A DNA stretch of 64,000 bases, taken from Gammaproteobacteria bacterium 50_400_T64. Lineage in GTDB: Bacteria; Pseudomonadota; Gammaproteobacteria; Pseudomonadales; Porticoccaceae. The DNA is taken from assembly GCA_002162755.1 (NCBI GenBank), contig MAAS01000005.1:1-64000 (forward strand). Direction: 5' to 3'. A program made the translations under genes and the position numbers. The notes under the pieces are model-generated. The model had not been told where the DNA came from and made no database searches. It was given only the letters and a program-made list of their open reading frames with translations. Shown here one piece after another: positions 1-10,423 of the stretch; position 1 is the first letter of the stretch; each line of letters opens with the position of its first letter.

Positions 1-73
1 GGGCGTGCTCACTCAAAAAGCCCTGGGCGGATTCTTTGAGCATGTTTTGCTCTTCATTCAGTACTAATGCCAT
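1..73 (-). CDS. acyl-CoA dehydrogenase, N-terminal fragment (cut by window edge)
   Basis: The reverse strand reads ATG followed by MALVLNEEQNMLKESAQGFL and runs off the window. This is the usual N-terminal helix of acyl-CoA dehydrogenases. The start is supported by an AGGGGTAAGGA element just upstream of the ATG. The gene follows the longer dehydrogenase at 94-1284 on the same strand with a 20-base gap. Adjacent, non-identical ACAD genes often encode the two subunits of heterotetrameric enzymes in steroid or side-chain degradation; that pairing is an inference here. Only 24 residues are visible. Confidence 0.75.
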   Translation of the reverse strand, partial: MALVLNEEQNMLKESAQGFLSEHA

Positions 74-93
74 TTGTCCTTACCCCTTTTGAC

Positions 94-1284
94 CTAAACT
101 TTTTGACCTAAACCCAGAATACGTTTACTGATGATATTGAGCTGAATTTCCGAAGTACCGCCCTCTATCGTATTACCCTTGGTACGCAGCCACTGGCTGG
201 CGAGCAAACCGTTATCAAAGGCCTCGCCTTCCCAGGCCAAACCTGCCTGACCGTGGATGTCGGTGAGTAATTCGTAGCGCTGTTTATTCAATTCCGTACC
301 GGCATATTTGAGCATTGACGAGGTTGCACCCGTGCCGGTGCCGGCCTTGGTTTCATCGTCGATACGCTCCTGGGTTAATTCAAAGGCGAGGATATCGATT
401 TCCCACTGGGCAATTTCAGTACGCAAGGCTGTGTCAGCCAGCTGGCCGTTTTCTAAACCACCGGCCACGTCAATGGCGCGCTGGTGCAGGCTTTTTTCAC
501 TGGCAGCGGTATGGCCCATGTTGCCGATCATCGCCCGCTCGTGAGTGAGCAGGTAGGAGGCTAACTCCCAACCCTGATTTATATTGCCCACCAGCTGATC
601 TTTTTCAACGCGTACATTGTCGAGAAAGGTTTCGCAAAATGGCGAGTTACCTGAAATTAGTTTAATGGGGCTAGTGCTAACGCCCGGCGTGGTCATATCA
701 AACAAAACCAAACTGATACCCGCATGTTTTACCGCATCGGGATCGGTACGCACCAGGCAGAACATCCAGTCGGCGCGCTCGGCGTAAGACGTCCACACCT
801 TTTGGCCGTTAACCAGAAAATGGTCATCCTTGTCTTCGCAACGAGTCTGCAGCCCCGCCAGGTCGGAGCCGAAGTTAGGCTCGCTATAACCCTGACACCA
901 CCAGATTTTGCCCTTCACAATATTGGGAATATGCTGGCGTTTCAGCTCTTCTGAGCCGTACTGTAAAAGCGCCGGGCCGATCATCGACAAACCCATGCTG
1001 AACAAGGGAACCCGTGCGTCAATGCGGTACATTTCTTCGCGGAGAATTTTGGTCTCTTCTTTACTGAGGCCACCGCCACCGTATTCCGCTGGCCAGTCGG
1101 GTGCCGTCCAGCCCCGCTCGGCCATCACTTCTAACCAGCGTTTCTGGTCTTCGTTAACAAACTTCCATTTCGTGCCACCCCAACAGCGATCGTCAAACTC
1201 CATCACTGGCAGACGCTGAGACGCAGGGCAATTGGCATCGAGCCACACCCGAGTTTTCGCCCTGAATTGTTCAAGATCAGACAT
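94..1284 (-). CDS. acyl-CoA dehydrogenase
   Basis: A flavoenzyme that oxidises an acyl-CoA to the trans-2-enoyl-CoA in the cytoplasm. The 396-residue protein has the N-terminal helical domain, the FAD/substrate signature WCQGYSEPNFGSDLAGLQTR, and the C-terminal helical bundle ending in IEGGTSEIQLNIISKRILGL, which is typical of the family. I start at MSDLEQF rather than at the longer ORF start, because the 18 extra residues (MSKGFLHRRLFKKNKR...) are basic and unlike the family. A second ACAD follows at once, so the two may form one enzyme. The substrate cannot be read from the sequence. Confidence 0.9.
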   Translation of the reverse strand: MSDLEQFRAKTRVWLDANCPASQRLPVMEFDDRCWGGTKWKFVNEDQKRWLEVMAERGWTAPDWPAEYGGGGLSKEETKILREEMYRIDARVPLFSMGLSMIGPALLQYGSEELKRQHIPNIVKGKIWWCQGYSEPNFGSDLAGLQTRCEDKDDHFLVNGQKVWTSYAERADWMFCLVRTDPDAVKHAGISLVLFDMTTPGVSTSPIKLISGNSPFCETFLDNVRVEKDQLVGNINQGWELASYLLTHERAMIGNMGHTAASEKSLHQRAIDVAGGLENGQLADTALRTEIAQWEIDILAFELTQERIDDETKAGTGTGATSSMLKYAGTELNKQRYELLTDIHGQAGLAWEGEAFDNGLLASQWLRTKGNTIEGGTSEIQLNIISKRILGLGQKV

Positions 1285-1963
1285 GTTTAACCTCTTATTT
1301 TTTTTGAATAATCGTCTGTGTAGAAACCCTTTGGACACTCACAAGAGCGCGGATCTTCCTAACAGGGGCCTGCCTCTATAATTGGAAAAATGAACACCAG
1401 CCTCAGCGGCACTACAAAGTTCACGATCCTCCGTACTCGCTTTATTTTATATACGGTAAAAACGAGGCAAGCTATAACAACGAGTTACTATAGAGTAAGG
1501 GGCATAGGCGGTAAACAATGGTCGTTGACCAACAGGTATTACTCTAGTGCGCGCAGGGGCACGAAGGATTATTACGCGAATCATTGATGCCTGGGCAGTA
1601 AGCCACTGAGCTGGCGAGGCTCTCAATCAAAGTGTAGAGAATGTTCTTTGGTAGTCCATTCGCTTTTAGTGCCAGTCGCTCAATAAACAACCCTGCACTT
1701 TTCACCCACTTCCTGCCCTTACAAGACTTTAGATGCCGGTAACTTCCAGCTTCTTCCGACGCGTGCTCAGTACCGTTACGGATACAAAGACACAGCCGCT
1801 TTGACCCACCGACTCCCGCCAATATTCAATTTCCACATTAGCGGTGTCATTACTTACAGCCAGGTTTCCGAAATTAAGTAGAACGAGAGCGACTCACTTA
1901 ATTCATTGCCATGGGGAAATATGCTTGTCAGGCAAGGCTCAAGACGCAATCGTCCGAACCCGA
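1285..1963. other. non-coding stretch, no recognisable gene
   Basis: About 680 bases separate the acyl-CoA dehydrogenase from the 3' end of cti. Two ORFs in the track (65 and 92 codons) have no recognisable domain and unnatural composition (many Cys, Ser and Arg). A loose inverted repeat is present around 1486-1552: ACTATAGAGTAA against TTACTCTAGT, enclosing TGGTCGTTGACCA. It could be a structured RNA or a decayed gene. I see no terminator with a T-tract. Confidence 0.4.
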
Positions 1964-4312
1964 CTAGCGATTTTCCAAACGGTTAAAGTCGAGTATTCCC
2001 GATGTTAACGGGTAGCGCTCACGATAGGCTCGGTGGAAAGTATCGCTGGTATTCCAAAAGTCACTATCTGTTCGTCTCACACCGTAAATATCAAGTAAGC
2101 GTCGATAATCATTTTGCGACTCAAGACTGCCGATTGCGCCAACAAAATCAGCCACCTCACTGGCACTAACCTCGAAAAAAACATTCGGATAAGCACCGAT
2201 AAACCCAGGAATAACCGACAAGGTATCGCCTTCAGGCAGCCGGTTTTCCTGCTCTTTAAACATTGACGTCATACTTGAATAAGCGCGGTTAACGACAAGG
2301 GTCACGTATTCTTCACCTGTCGCATTACTGATTTTCACAAAGGCAGTTTCGGGCATAAGGCTGGCCGTTTTACCTTTAAGTAAATGCAGGCGCTCTAAGG
2401 CCTCTCGCAAAGAAGCCGGTCGGATGGCTGTCATTTTATGTTCTGTCGGCAAGACCTTTTTCAGCCGTTGGGCCAGTAGGTCGAACAGCTCCTGCTTTTC
2501 ATCATCACTTTGATAATCAATCGCCGGCGTTGATTTTTTCTCGAAAATAGGCAGCGTCAGGTAATCACGGACTTCCTCAGCACCCACCCCCTGATACCAA
2601 AGTTCCCGCTCCCTGACTCGGGCAGCTTTGGGTAACAATTGTAAAAAGTTCGTTTCCGCCTCCATACGCATAAAATCCATATACAGCCGTGTCAGCAACT
2701 GGTGCCCTGCATTGCCAAAAACATCGTAACCCGCTACCAACAAGTAGTGAATGCGCTCAAGTAAACCGTAACCAATAAGCCATGCCGTTTTGGGTGTCTG
2801 GCCAACCAAACCCTTTTCAACGGTCGCACTGTCAAAATGCCTCAAAACTGTCAGGGCAGCATTATCATTAATACCACCGCCATCCCAAATAAGATTTAGG
2901 CTAATGGCATCCGCTGGTATATGCGCCGCGAGGTAGGCATCTTGGTCCTCCATGAATTTCTGCTGCTGTTTTTTATAGGTTTTCCAATGATTAAACGGCC
3001 AATAAATATCAACTTGACTCGCGGGAAGCTCCAGACGTCCTTCCCGTTGAGCCATAAAATCGTCAACAATTTCCAGGCGCGCTGGATTGGAGTTCATGAA
3101 AAACACCCAAAAATTATCCTGGATAACATTCAGCGCCACCTGCCCACGACACACGGTACCCTTAATAAAAGCCATGATGGTAAATTGAGCTTCATCAAGC
3201 AAAAACTGATAACGCGAATGAACGGGCATTTCATCAAAGGTAATAAAAGGATTAGACGCAGACTCAGCCCCATAAGATGGCAAACTTGTCACTTCATAGG
3301 GCGCATCAACAAACAAGGTTTGCCAGCGCTGCATGCGCTGCTCATCAAGACGGTAGGGCATATGTGTTTTTGTGACAATGCTATGAAGCACCGGCTGAAT
3401 ACGATAGTACACACGCTCAACCTCGGGGTCATCGTAAGGTCGGCGCGTAGCGATAAGTTGTATCGGTTCACCGGGTGGCGTTGCAGAACGCACCAGGGAA
3501 AAATACTTTCGATTATCCAATTCTGGAAAATATAAATGGGCAAAATACAGATGTTCAAAAATATAACGGCTGGTCAATTGTACCTTTAGCGAGTCGCCAT
3601 TTAAAAAACCTTCCCAACGCTTAATTTGCGCAATGTATTGCGGTAATAAGGCTGGGCGAAGGGTATAAATCGCGCCCTGTTCAAGCCATTGCTTTAACAC
3701 CCTCTGCTCATTTTCAGGCAAACCTGGCAGTGCATAGGGCATACCCCACAACGGATGCTTGCGGGCAAACGTGGAGAAGGTTTCGTCTCTAGCGCAGGAT
3801 TGCTTAGGCGACAGTGACAAATCGAAACTACCCGGTAATTGCTTCCCTTCGGGCAAGGGGTTTTTTTCTTTTAAGGCCAGCATGCGATACATAACCCCAG
3901 CCTCTCGGTTGGCCTCGACGCTATCGGCTCGTTCATTAAGTACCGAATAAAAACCTTTCTCTCGCCATTCAGCTGTCGAGTGAGCATCCTCGAAAATACG
4001 TGTCGGCGCTGCTGCTTTAAAACGCGTTGCGTAAACCCTATCGCTGGTAGCTCCTCGATCAAGGCCTTCAATAGAGCTTATTTTTAACTGGCAAGACGCG
4101 TCGTAACAGCCGTGGCAAACAACGCAGCGTTTATCAAGAACCGGCTTCACCTCGGACCAATAATCGATGGCACCCGGCGGTAATACCTCGACGGCACGCT
4201 CTTTGACTTGATTTTTACCGTAATGTTTTTCAAATTGCATGGTGCCAATGGCCGTACAGCCACTGAGTAAAACAACGATAAGTAACCAGTATTTTTTATT
4301 ACTCACACCCAC
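1964..4312 (-). CDS. cti: fatty acid cis/trans isomerase (lipoprotein, heme c)
   Basis: Cti converts cis-unsaturated acyl chains of membrane phospholipids to trans in the periplasm, a fast membrane-rigidifying response to solvents, heat or osmotic stress known from Pseudomonas and Vibrio. The 782-residue length is typical. Visible features are a lipoprotein signal with lipobox LLSGC (Cys19) and a cytochrome-c heme motif CVVCH at residues 63-67, in the Cti context RCVVCHGCYDASC. The rest matches the family throughout, for example LIWDGGGINDNAALTVLRHFDSATV. The gene is monocistronic and divergent from the decayed phospholipase D gene. A Cys-anchored rather than freely periplasmic enzyme is predicted. 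Confidence 0.93.
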   Translation of the reverse strand: MGVSNKKYWLLIVVLLSGCTAIGTMQFEKHYGKNQVKERAVEVLPPGAIDYWSEVKPVLDKRCVVCHGCYDASCQLKISSIEGLDRGATSDRVYATRFKAAAPTRIFEDAHSTAEWREKGFYSVLNERADSVEANREAGVMYRMLALKEKNPLPEGKQLPGSFDLSLSPKQSCARDETFSTFARKHPLWGMPYALPGLPENEQRVLKQWLEQGAIYTLRPALLPQYIAQIKRWEGFLNGDSLKVQLTSRYIFEHLYFAHLYFPELDNRKYFSLVRSATPPGEPIQLIATRRPYDDPEVERVYYRIQPVLHSIVTKTHMPYRLDEQRMQRWQTLFVDAPYEVTSLPSYGAESASNPFITFDEMPVHSRYQFLLDEAQFTIMAFIKGTVCRGQVALNVIQDNFWVFFMNSNPARLEIVDDFMAQREGRLELPASQVDIYWPFNHWKTYKKQQQKFMEDQDAYLAAHIPADAISLNLIWDGGGINDNAALTVLRHFDSATVEKGLVGQTPKTAWLIGYGLLERIHYLLVAGYDVFGNAGHQLLTRLYMDFMRMEAETNFLQLLPKAARVRERELWYQGVGAEEVRDYLTLPIFEKKSTPAIDYQSDDEKQELFDLLAQRLKKVLPTEHKMTAIRPASLREALERLHLLKGKTASLMPETAFVKISNATGEEYVTLVVNRAYSSMTSMFKEQENRLPEGDTLSVIPGFIGAYPNVFFEVSASEVADFVGAIGSLESQNDYRRLLDIYGVRRTDSDFWNTSDTFHRAYRERYPLTSGILDFNRLENR

Positions 4313-4439
4313 CTGTCCGTCTCCAAGTTACCTGTTAACAAATAGCACCGCGAGTATAAATGTTTGCTGGCTAAAACACCCATCGGCAAACGCATCATAG
4401 CGACTTGAATATACCGCCCACCCTACTTATGATTAGCCC

Positions 4440-5178
4440 ATGAGCCGCTCAAAAAGCCTCTTCCTTATTCTTGCGATCGCGCTGCTTTCTTCCTGTGCAA
4501 GCAGGCTAGAGCCCATTCAACTATCTGCCGAGCATGCCAGCCATGGTCAACCAGGCACCCATCCAGCTCGGCAGTGAAATCATTGCGCTCATAGAAAATG
4601 CTAAAAGCGATATCTGGATTATCTCAGCCTATTTAATACCGACATCCCCGTTTGAGCGCGCTATTGAGGAGGCGGAAAATCGCGGTGTTGAGGTACATAT
4701 TTTAACGAACTCTATTCGTTCCAATAATCATATTAATTCACATAGTGCTTATCGAAAACATATTCACAGACTGTTGACGCACGGGGCTGATTTACACGAA
4801 GTTCGTATTGATGCCAAAGATAGAGGCCGCTATATGCAAAAACCTCTGGATACTAAAACCCTATCCTTACACACTAAAGTCATAATTGTTGATCAAAATA
4901 TAATTTTTATTGGCAGCGCTAATTTCGACCCCCGCTCACTGAGAATTAATACAGAAATGGGTTTAGTCATTAATAGTGAAGCGCTTAACCAAAAACGAAG
5001 GGACGCTATTGCGCAGGACTTTCTACCGCGCAATGCCTGGCATCTCCGACTTATAAATAAAGGTCAGGTAGAGTGGGTTTCCGACAAGCACACACTAAAG
5101 CACCAGCCTGCCCAGGGTTTTATGCAAAATATTGAAGACTGGTTTTTTGCTCATCTACCCATCGAAAATGAAATGTAA
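4440..5178 (+). pseudogene. phospholipase D family lipoprotein, internally deleted and frameshifted
   Basis: The remnant starts with an intact lipoprotein leader at ATG 4440 (MSRSKSLFLILAIALLSSC, then ASRLEPIQLS) but that frame stops after about 42 codons. From 4534 the next frame encodes the second half of a PLD/cardiolipin-synthase-like protein, with one HKD motif: H113, K115 and D120 of the 214-residue ORF (HTKVIIVDQ...GSANFDPRS). Full-length members have two HKD motifs, about 450-500 residues, and act on membrane phospholipids. The first HKD domain is missing here and the join is out of frame. I call it a pseudogene. The C-terminal ORF could still be translated from ATG 4534, but a single HKD half without its partner would have to dimerise to work. 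Confidence 0.75.
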
Positions 5179-5230
5179 CGCTGTAAAACACACCTTAACT
5201 AAAATAATTCGACCCTAAAGGTAAACGACC

Positions 5231-6205
5231 GTGACAAGTCATCAAGTAAAGAGCTGGTTTGCATCAGCAATATTCGTCGTGCTTACCAACTACGCACCGG
5301 CATCGAAATCACAGCCCATAACCGCAAATAACAACCCAGACACGACGCCTGCTCTCATACATAAATCAACTGCACCCACGCTAGAAAATATCGGCAACGG
5401 GACTTTCTTTAACATTTACCCGCAGCCAATCACACTGAATAAAGGGTACTGGGAAGGCGAGCCTTATCTTGCCGGTGGCGCTTCTCGGCCATCAGCCGGG
5501 CTAGTGAACAATGCTTACCTGAGTGGCGACCTCGACAAAGACGGCATAGAAGAGGCCGTCGTGCTGCTCTGGCAAAGCACAGGTGGTTCTGGAAACTTTA
5601 TCTATCTCACCGTATTCACAGAACTTGATGGAGAGGCCAGCAATACATCGGTTGCGGCCATTGGCGATCGCGTACAAATACGCTCCGCACGCATTGATGA
5701 CCAGCAGATAATTCTCGATGTCGTACAACAGGGCCCGAACGATGCAGCCTGCTGCCCATCAGAAAAAGCCAGCCGCAACTGGTCGTTGATCGACGGTGAA
5801 TTACAGGAAGGAAGTCCAGAGATTGAGGGTCTATTGAGCCTTACCGATATCGCCAACAGGTCGTGGCAACTTGTGCAGTTCAATCGCAACGAGCCCCTGC
5901 CTGAATCAGTGCAGGTCACCCTGCTAATAGAGGGCAATCGTATAGCAGGAAAAGGGCCGTGCAATCGATACTTTGCCGGGGTCGAAGCGGGCGATAGCGC
6001 TGGCGAACTATCGGTTGGGCAAGCAGGTGCCACAAGGATGGCGTGTCCCGCGCCCTTAATGCCCCTTGAGCAAAAATACCTCAGATTACTTTCAGGTGTT
6101 ACACGTTACAGCTTTATGATGGGCAACCTGGCTCTCGCATGGCAGTCTGAAAACGAATACGGCACCATGATTTTTAAATTAGCGCCCAGGAAATCAGGCG
6201 ACTGA
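5231..6205 (+). CDS. exported META-domain (HslJ-like) protein
   Basis: A 324-residue protein with an N-terminal hydrophobic signal ([20 protein letters not shown]). Residues about 50-200 contain an Asp-rich stretch, [19 protein letters not shown], like FG-GAP/calcium-binding repeat segments. Residues about 206-320 form a META domain ([10 protein letters not shown]..., GPCNRYFAG..., [20 protein letters not shown]). META domains occur in HslJ-type heat-inducible envelope proteins; the activity is unknown. The start is GTG at 5231, preceded by CTAAAGGTAAACGACC. The 3' end overlaps the convergent parC by 12 bases. Confidence 0.8.
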   Translation: MTSHQVKSWFASAIFVVLTNYAPASKSQPITANNNPDTTPALIHKSTAPTLENIGNGTFFNIYPQPITLNKGYWEGEPYLAGGASRPSAGLVNNAYLSGDLDKDGIEEAVVLLWQSTGGSGNFIYLTVFTELDGEASNTSVAAIGDRVQIRSARIDDQQIILDVVQQGPNDAACCPSEKASRNWSLIDGELQEGSPEIEGLLSLTDIANRSWQLVQFNRNEPLPESVQVTLLIEGNRIAGKGPCNRYFAGVEAGDSAGELSVGQAGATRMACPAPLMPLEQKYLRLLSGVTRYSFMMGNLALAWQSENEYGTMIFKLAPRKSGD

Positions 6206-8446
6206 AACCTCAACCCGATCCACCTTTTGAAAGCCCCGTGGCAACTTATTACCCCGCCGGCCGCGCTCACCAATGTAGTGCTGTAAATCCGCAAGCTTCA
6301 GATTGTGATGACGTTTACCCGAGTAAATAACCAGGCTCTGACCCTCAGCCACCACAGCAATGGTGAGCATAAACTCCTCTCGCGCCTGCAATCGTGATGT
6401 CGGGATATTAATAATGCGATTACCCTTGCCTCTCGCTAACTCAGGCAATTCTGAAAGTGGGAACGCGAGCATTCTGCCCTCATTACTGATGGCAACCACC
6501 AACGCCGCTTCGACGTTAACATTGGCAATGGGCGGTAATATTTGCCCGCCTTTGGGAATGCTAATCAGCGCTTTTCCCGAGCGGTTTTTGGTGTAGAGGT
6601 CAGCCATTTTGGCGACAAAACCGTAGCCCGCATCGGTGGCCAATAAGACTTTCTGCTCATCGTCACCCATCAACAGACCACAAAATGTCGCTCCGGACGG
6701 TGCATTTAAACGGCCAGTAGCCGGCTCGCCCTGCCCCCGTGCCGATGGCAGTGTGTGTGCGGCCAGGGCATAACTACGCCCGGTAGAATCGAGCAGTATC
6801 GCCTGTTGGTTACTGCGGCCCTGCACGGCGGCAAAGAAAGCATCACCCGCTTTGTAATTGAGGCTCGCGCCATCGACTTCGTGGCCTTTGGCAGCACGAA
6901 TCCAGCCTTTTTCGGAGAGCACGACAGTGATCGGGTCAGCACTGAGCAGATCCATTTCATTGTAGGCCTGAGCTTCGCTGCGCTGTACCAGCAGTGAACG
7001 GCGCTCATCACCAAACTCTTCCGCAATCGCTTCAAGCTCTTTGCGCACTAAGGTTTTTAATCGCCGGTCTGAACCGAGAATCAATTCCAGGGCCTTGCGC
7101 TCGGTACTCAGCTCATCCTGCTCGGCGCGGATTTTAAATTCTTCTAGCTTCGCCAGTTGCCGCAGGCGTAAATTGAGAATCGCTTCGGCCTGAATGTCCG
7201 TTAAGTCATAACGCACCATCAGCTCATGTTTCGGGTCATCCTCATGGCGAATAATGGCGATGACTTCATCAATATTCAGGAAGGCCGCGAGCAGGCCATC
7301 GAGAATATGCAGGCGAGCCAGTACGCGCTCAAGGCGATATTCGAGACGGCGGCGCACGGTGGCAAATCGAAACGTCAACCACTCACCAAGAATGACATTC
7401 AACGGCTTAACACTGGGCAGGCCGTTCATGCCGATCATATTCAAATTGACCCGGTAATTGCGCTGCAAGTCGGTGGTGGCAAACAGGTGATTCATCAAGG
7501 CCTCGAGATCGACCCGATTGGAGCGCGGCACAATGACCAGCCGCGTAGGGCATTCGTAGTCAGACTCATCCCGTAAGTCAGCCACCATCGGCAATTTTTT
7601 CGCCATCATTTGCGCGGCAATTTGTTCAAGTATTTTTGCTGGCGAGGCCTGATGAGGTAGCGCCGTGATAACAATATCACCGTCTTCTTTCTGCCAGACA
7701 CCGCGCATACGCACCGAACCGCGACCTGTTTTATAAACGCCCAACAACTCTTGTGGGGTCGAAATAATTTCCGCCTCGGTAGGGTAGTCGGGGCCGGGTA
7801 TAAACGCGAATAAGTCTTCGACTGTCGCTTTGGGGTGTTCGAGTAAATGTACCGTGGCGCTAATAATTTCGCGTAAATTGTGGGGCGGAATATCGGTAGC
7901 CATGCCGACGGCGATGCCGGTGGTGCCGTTCAACAGTACGTGGGGCACCTGGGCGGGTAGCACCTGGGGTTCATCCAGCGAGCCATCAAAATTGGGCTGC
8001 CATTCGACCGTACCCTGACCCAATTCACCCAACAGCAAATCGGAAAACTGCGCGAGGCGGGATTCGGTGTAACGCATCGCCGCAAACGATTTGGGATCGT
8101 CCGGCGAGCCCCAGTTGCCCTGCCCATCAACCAGTGGGTAACGATAAGAAAAAGGCTGAGCCATCAGCACCATGGCTTCATACGAGGCGCTATCACCGTG
8201 GGGGTGGAATTTACCAATGACATCGCCCACCGTACGCGCTGACTTTTTATGCTTGGCGGTGGAACGCAAACCTAGCTCGCTCATGGCGTAAATAATGCGT
8301 CGCTGCACCGGCTTGAGACCATCGCTGATATGGGGCAGCGCGCGGTCGAGGATCACGTACATGGAGTAATCGAGATAGGCTTTTTCGGCGTACTCGCTGA
8401 CTGGGCGGCTTTCCGCCGAGTCGATATCAATTACTGTATCTGTCAT
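6194..8446 (-). CDS. parC: DNA topoisomerase IV subunit A
   Basis: The cutting and rejoining subunit of topoisomerase IV, which with ParE decatenates daughter chromosomes. The 750-residue length is typical of gammaproteobacterial ParC. The catalytic tyrosine is Y126 in [10 protein letters not shown]. The quinolone-resistance region reads [12 protein letters not shown], with Ser86 and Glu90 at the positions equivalent to E. coli S80 and E84, so this copy carries the quinolone-sensitive residues. The C-terminal beta-pinwheel is present from about residue 500. It lies 48 bases downstream of parE on the same strand. Confidence 0.97.
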   Translation of the reverse strand: MTDTVIDIDSAESRPVSEYAEKAYLDYSMYVILDRALPHISDGLKPVQRRIIYAMSELGLRSTAKHKKSARTVGDVIGKFHPHGDSASYEAMVLMAQPFSYRYPLVDGQGNWGSPDDPKSFAAMRYTESRLAQFSDLLLGELGQGTVEWQPNFDGSLDEPQVLPAQVPHVLLNGTTGIAVGMATDIPPHNLREIISATVHLLEHPKATVEDLFAFIPGPDYPTEAEIISTPQELLGVYKTGRGSVRMRGVWQKEDGDIVITALPHQASPAKILEQIAAQMMAKKLPMVADLRDESDYECPTRLVIVPRSNRVDLEALMNHLFATTDLQRNYRVNLNMIGMNGLPSVKPLNVILGEWLTFRFATVRRRLEYRLERVLARLHILDGLLAAFLNIDEVIAIIRHEDDPKHELMVRYDLTDIQAEAILNLRLRQLAKLEEFKIRAEQDELSTERKALELILGSDRRLKTLVRKELEAIAEEFGDERRSLLVQRSEAQAYNEMDLLSADPITVVLSEKGWIRAAKGHEVDGASLNYKAGDAFFAAVQGRSNQQAILLDSTGRSYALAAHTLPSARGQGEPATGRLNAPSGATFCGLLMGDDEQKVLLATDAGYGFVAKMADLYTKNRSGKALISIPKGGQILPPIANVNVEAALVVAISNEGRMLAFPLSELPELARGKGNRIINIPTSRLQAREEFMLTIAVVAEGQSLVIYSGKRHHNLKLADLQHYIGERGRRGNKLPRGFQKVDRVEVSVA

Positions 8447-8494
8447 AAAAAACGTCTTTATCGAATTTGTTTAAGTGAAGTTAACGGCAGGGGA

Positions 8495-10381
8495 TCAAGC
8501 CGTTTCAGCAAGGTCGCCCTTTTCTTCCAGCCAGGCTTTACGATCCGCCGCGCGCTTTTTAGCCAGTAGCATGTCGAACAGCTCGCTGGTGTTATCACCT
8601 TCGTCAATCGTCAAACGTACGAGACGGCGAGTGTCCGGGTCCATCGTCGTTTCACGCAGCTGTATAGGGTTCATTTCACCCAGGCCCTTAAAGCGTGTCA
8701 CCTGTATTTTACCGCTCAGTTTTTCCGCTTCAATACGGTCGAGCACGCTCTGCTTTTCCTGCTCGTCGAGGGCGTAAAACACGGCTTTGCCGACATCGAT
8801 GCGGAACAGCGGGGGCATTGCCACATAGACATGACCGGCTGCGACGAGGGGGCGAAAGTGTCGGACAAACAAGGCACAAATTAAGGTGGCGATGTGAGCA
8901 CCGTCGGAGTCAGCATCGGCGAGGATACAGACCTTGTGATAACGCAGGGCACTGAGGTCATTGCTGTCGGGGTCGAGGCCGATGGCCACGGAGATATCGT
9001 GTACTTCTTGCGAGGCGAGAATTTGCTGGCTATCGACTTCCCAGGTATTCAGGATTTTACCGCGCAGAGGCATGATGGCCTGAAACTCACGACTACGCGC
9101 CTGCTTGGCTGAACCGCCCGCGGAGTCGCCCTCCACCAAAAATAGTTCGGAACGTTCTGGCTCAGCACTGGAGCAATCCGCCAGCTTGCCCGGTAATGCG
9201 GGGCCGGAGGTGACCTTTTTACGCGCCACTTTTTTACTCAAGCGCATGCGCCGCTGAGCATTAGCAATGCATAACTCGGCCAGCTTCTCGGCTTCTTCGG
9301 TGTGCTGGTTAAGCCATAGACTAAAGGCGTCTTTCACCACCCCTGAAATAAACGCAGCGGCTTCTCGGGACGACAGGCGCTCTTTGGTCTGCCCAGAGAA
9401 CTGGGGGTCACGCAGTTTCGACGAGAGTACAAAACAGCACTTATCCCAGATGTCATCGGGGGCCAGTTTTACACCGCGTGGCAAGAGATTGCGGAATTCA
9501 CAAAACTCCCGCGTTGCTTCTAACAAGCCGGTGCGAAAGCCGTTGACGTGGGTGCCGCCCTGGGCGGTGGGGATTAAATTGACGTAACTTTCCTGGGTGA
9601 TTTCACCGCCCTCGGGCAACCACTGCACGGCCCAATCGACTGCTGCGGCAGCTGCGCTGAGACTGCCGGTAAAGGGTTCGGCGGGTAGCACCTCCCAACC
9701 TTTGGTCGCCGTCAGCAGGTAGTCCGATAAACCTTCTTCGTAGAGCCAGGTTTCGCTTTCACCCGAGGCTTCGTCTTTAAACTGTACTTCAAGCCCGGCG
9801 CACAAAACGGCCTTGGCGCGCAGCACGTGTTTCAGCCGGGGCAGGGAGTATTTAATGCTGTCGAAGTATTTGCCATCGGCTTTGAATTTTATCTCGGTGC
9901 CGGTATTACGCTTACCGCAGGTGTCGATAACGTCAAGCTCGGAGGCTTTTTCACCATTGACAAACGTCATGCGGTGAATCTTGGCATCGCGGCGAATTGT
10001 GACCTGCAATTCTAACGACAGGGCGTTCACCACCGATACGCCCACGCCGTGTAGCCCGCCGGAAAATTCATAGCTGTCGCCGGAGAATTTACCCCCGGCG
10101 TGCAGAGTGGAGAGAATCACTTCAACCCCCGGCAAGCCCTGCTCAGGATGAATATCAACCGGCATACCCCTGCCGTCATCGCCCACGGTAATGGCACCGT
10201 CTTTGTGCAAAATAACGTAAATTTTACGGGCGAAACCCGCCAGCGCTTCATCGACACTATTGTCGATCACTTCCTGGGCGAGGTGGTTGGGCCGCGTGGT
10301 ATCGGTGTACATGCCCGGGCGCTTGCGTACGGGGTCGAGGCCGGTCAGTACCTCAATCGAATCTGCGTTGTAATCACTCAT
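8495..10381 (-). CDS. parE: DNA topoisomerase IV subunit B
   Basis: The ATPase subunit of topoisomerase IV, partner of ParC. The 628 residues contain the GHKL ATPase (EVIDNSVDEALAG, VGDDGRGMPVDIH, GGLHGVGVSVVNAL) and the TOPRIM domain with EGDSAGGSA and the metal-binding DADSDGAHI. The C-terminus is standard. It is the fifth gene of the nudF-yqiB-cpdA-yqiA-parE-parC string, an order conserved in many gammaproteobacteria including E. coli. Confidence 0.97.
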   Translation of the reverse strand: MSDYNADSIEVLTGLDPVRKRPGMYTDTTRPNHLAQEVIDNSVDEALAGFARKIYVILHKDGAITVGDDGRGMPVDIHPEQGLPGVEVILSTLHAGGKFSGDSYEFSGGLHGVGVSVVNALSLELQVTIRRDAKIHRMTFVNGEKASELDVIDTCGKRNTGTEIKFKADGKYFDSIKYSLPRLKHVLRAKAVLCAGLEVQFKDEASGESETWLYEEGLSDYLLTATKGWEVLPAEPFTGSLSAAAAAVDWAVQWLPEGGEITQESYVNLIPTAQGGTHVNGFRTGLLEATREFCEFRNLLPRGVKLAPDDIWDKCCFVLSSKLRDPQFSGQTKERLSSREAAAFISGVVKDAFSLWLNQHTEEAEKLAELCIANAQRRMRLSKKVARKKVTSGPALPGKLADCSSAEPERSELFLVEGDSAGGSAKQARSREFQAIMPLRGKILNTWEVDSQQILASQEVHDISVAIGLDPDSNDLSALRYHKVCILADADSDGAHIATLICALFVRHFRPLVAAGHVYVAMPPLFRIDVGKAVFYALDEQEKQSVLDRIEAEKLSGKIQVTRFKGLGEMNPIQLRETTMDPDTRRLVRLTIDEGDNTSELFDMLLAKKRAADRKAWLEEKGDLAETA

Positions 10382-10423
10382 AGTTGGATATCGGACCTTT
10401 TAACGGCTAGTCGCATGTTGAAT

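Noticed and set aside
1544-1822. 92-aa minus ORF in the first intergenic stretch
   Set aside because: Composition rich in Cys, Ser and Arg, no domain, no Shine-Dalgarno; not supported as a gene.
2921-3535. 204-aa plus-strand ORF antisense to cti
   Set aside because: It is fully inside cti on the other strand, has no domain and no ribosome site, and cti matches its family along the whole length.
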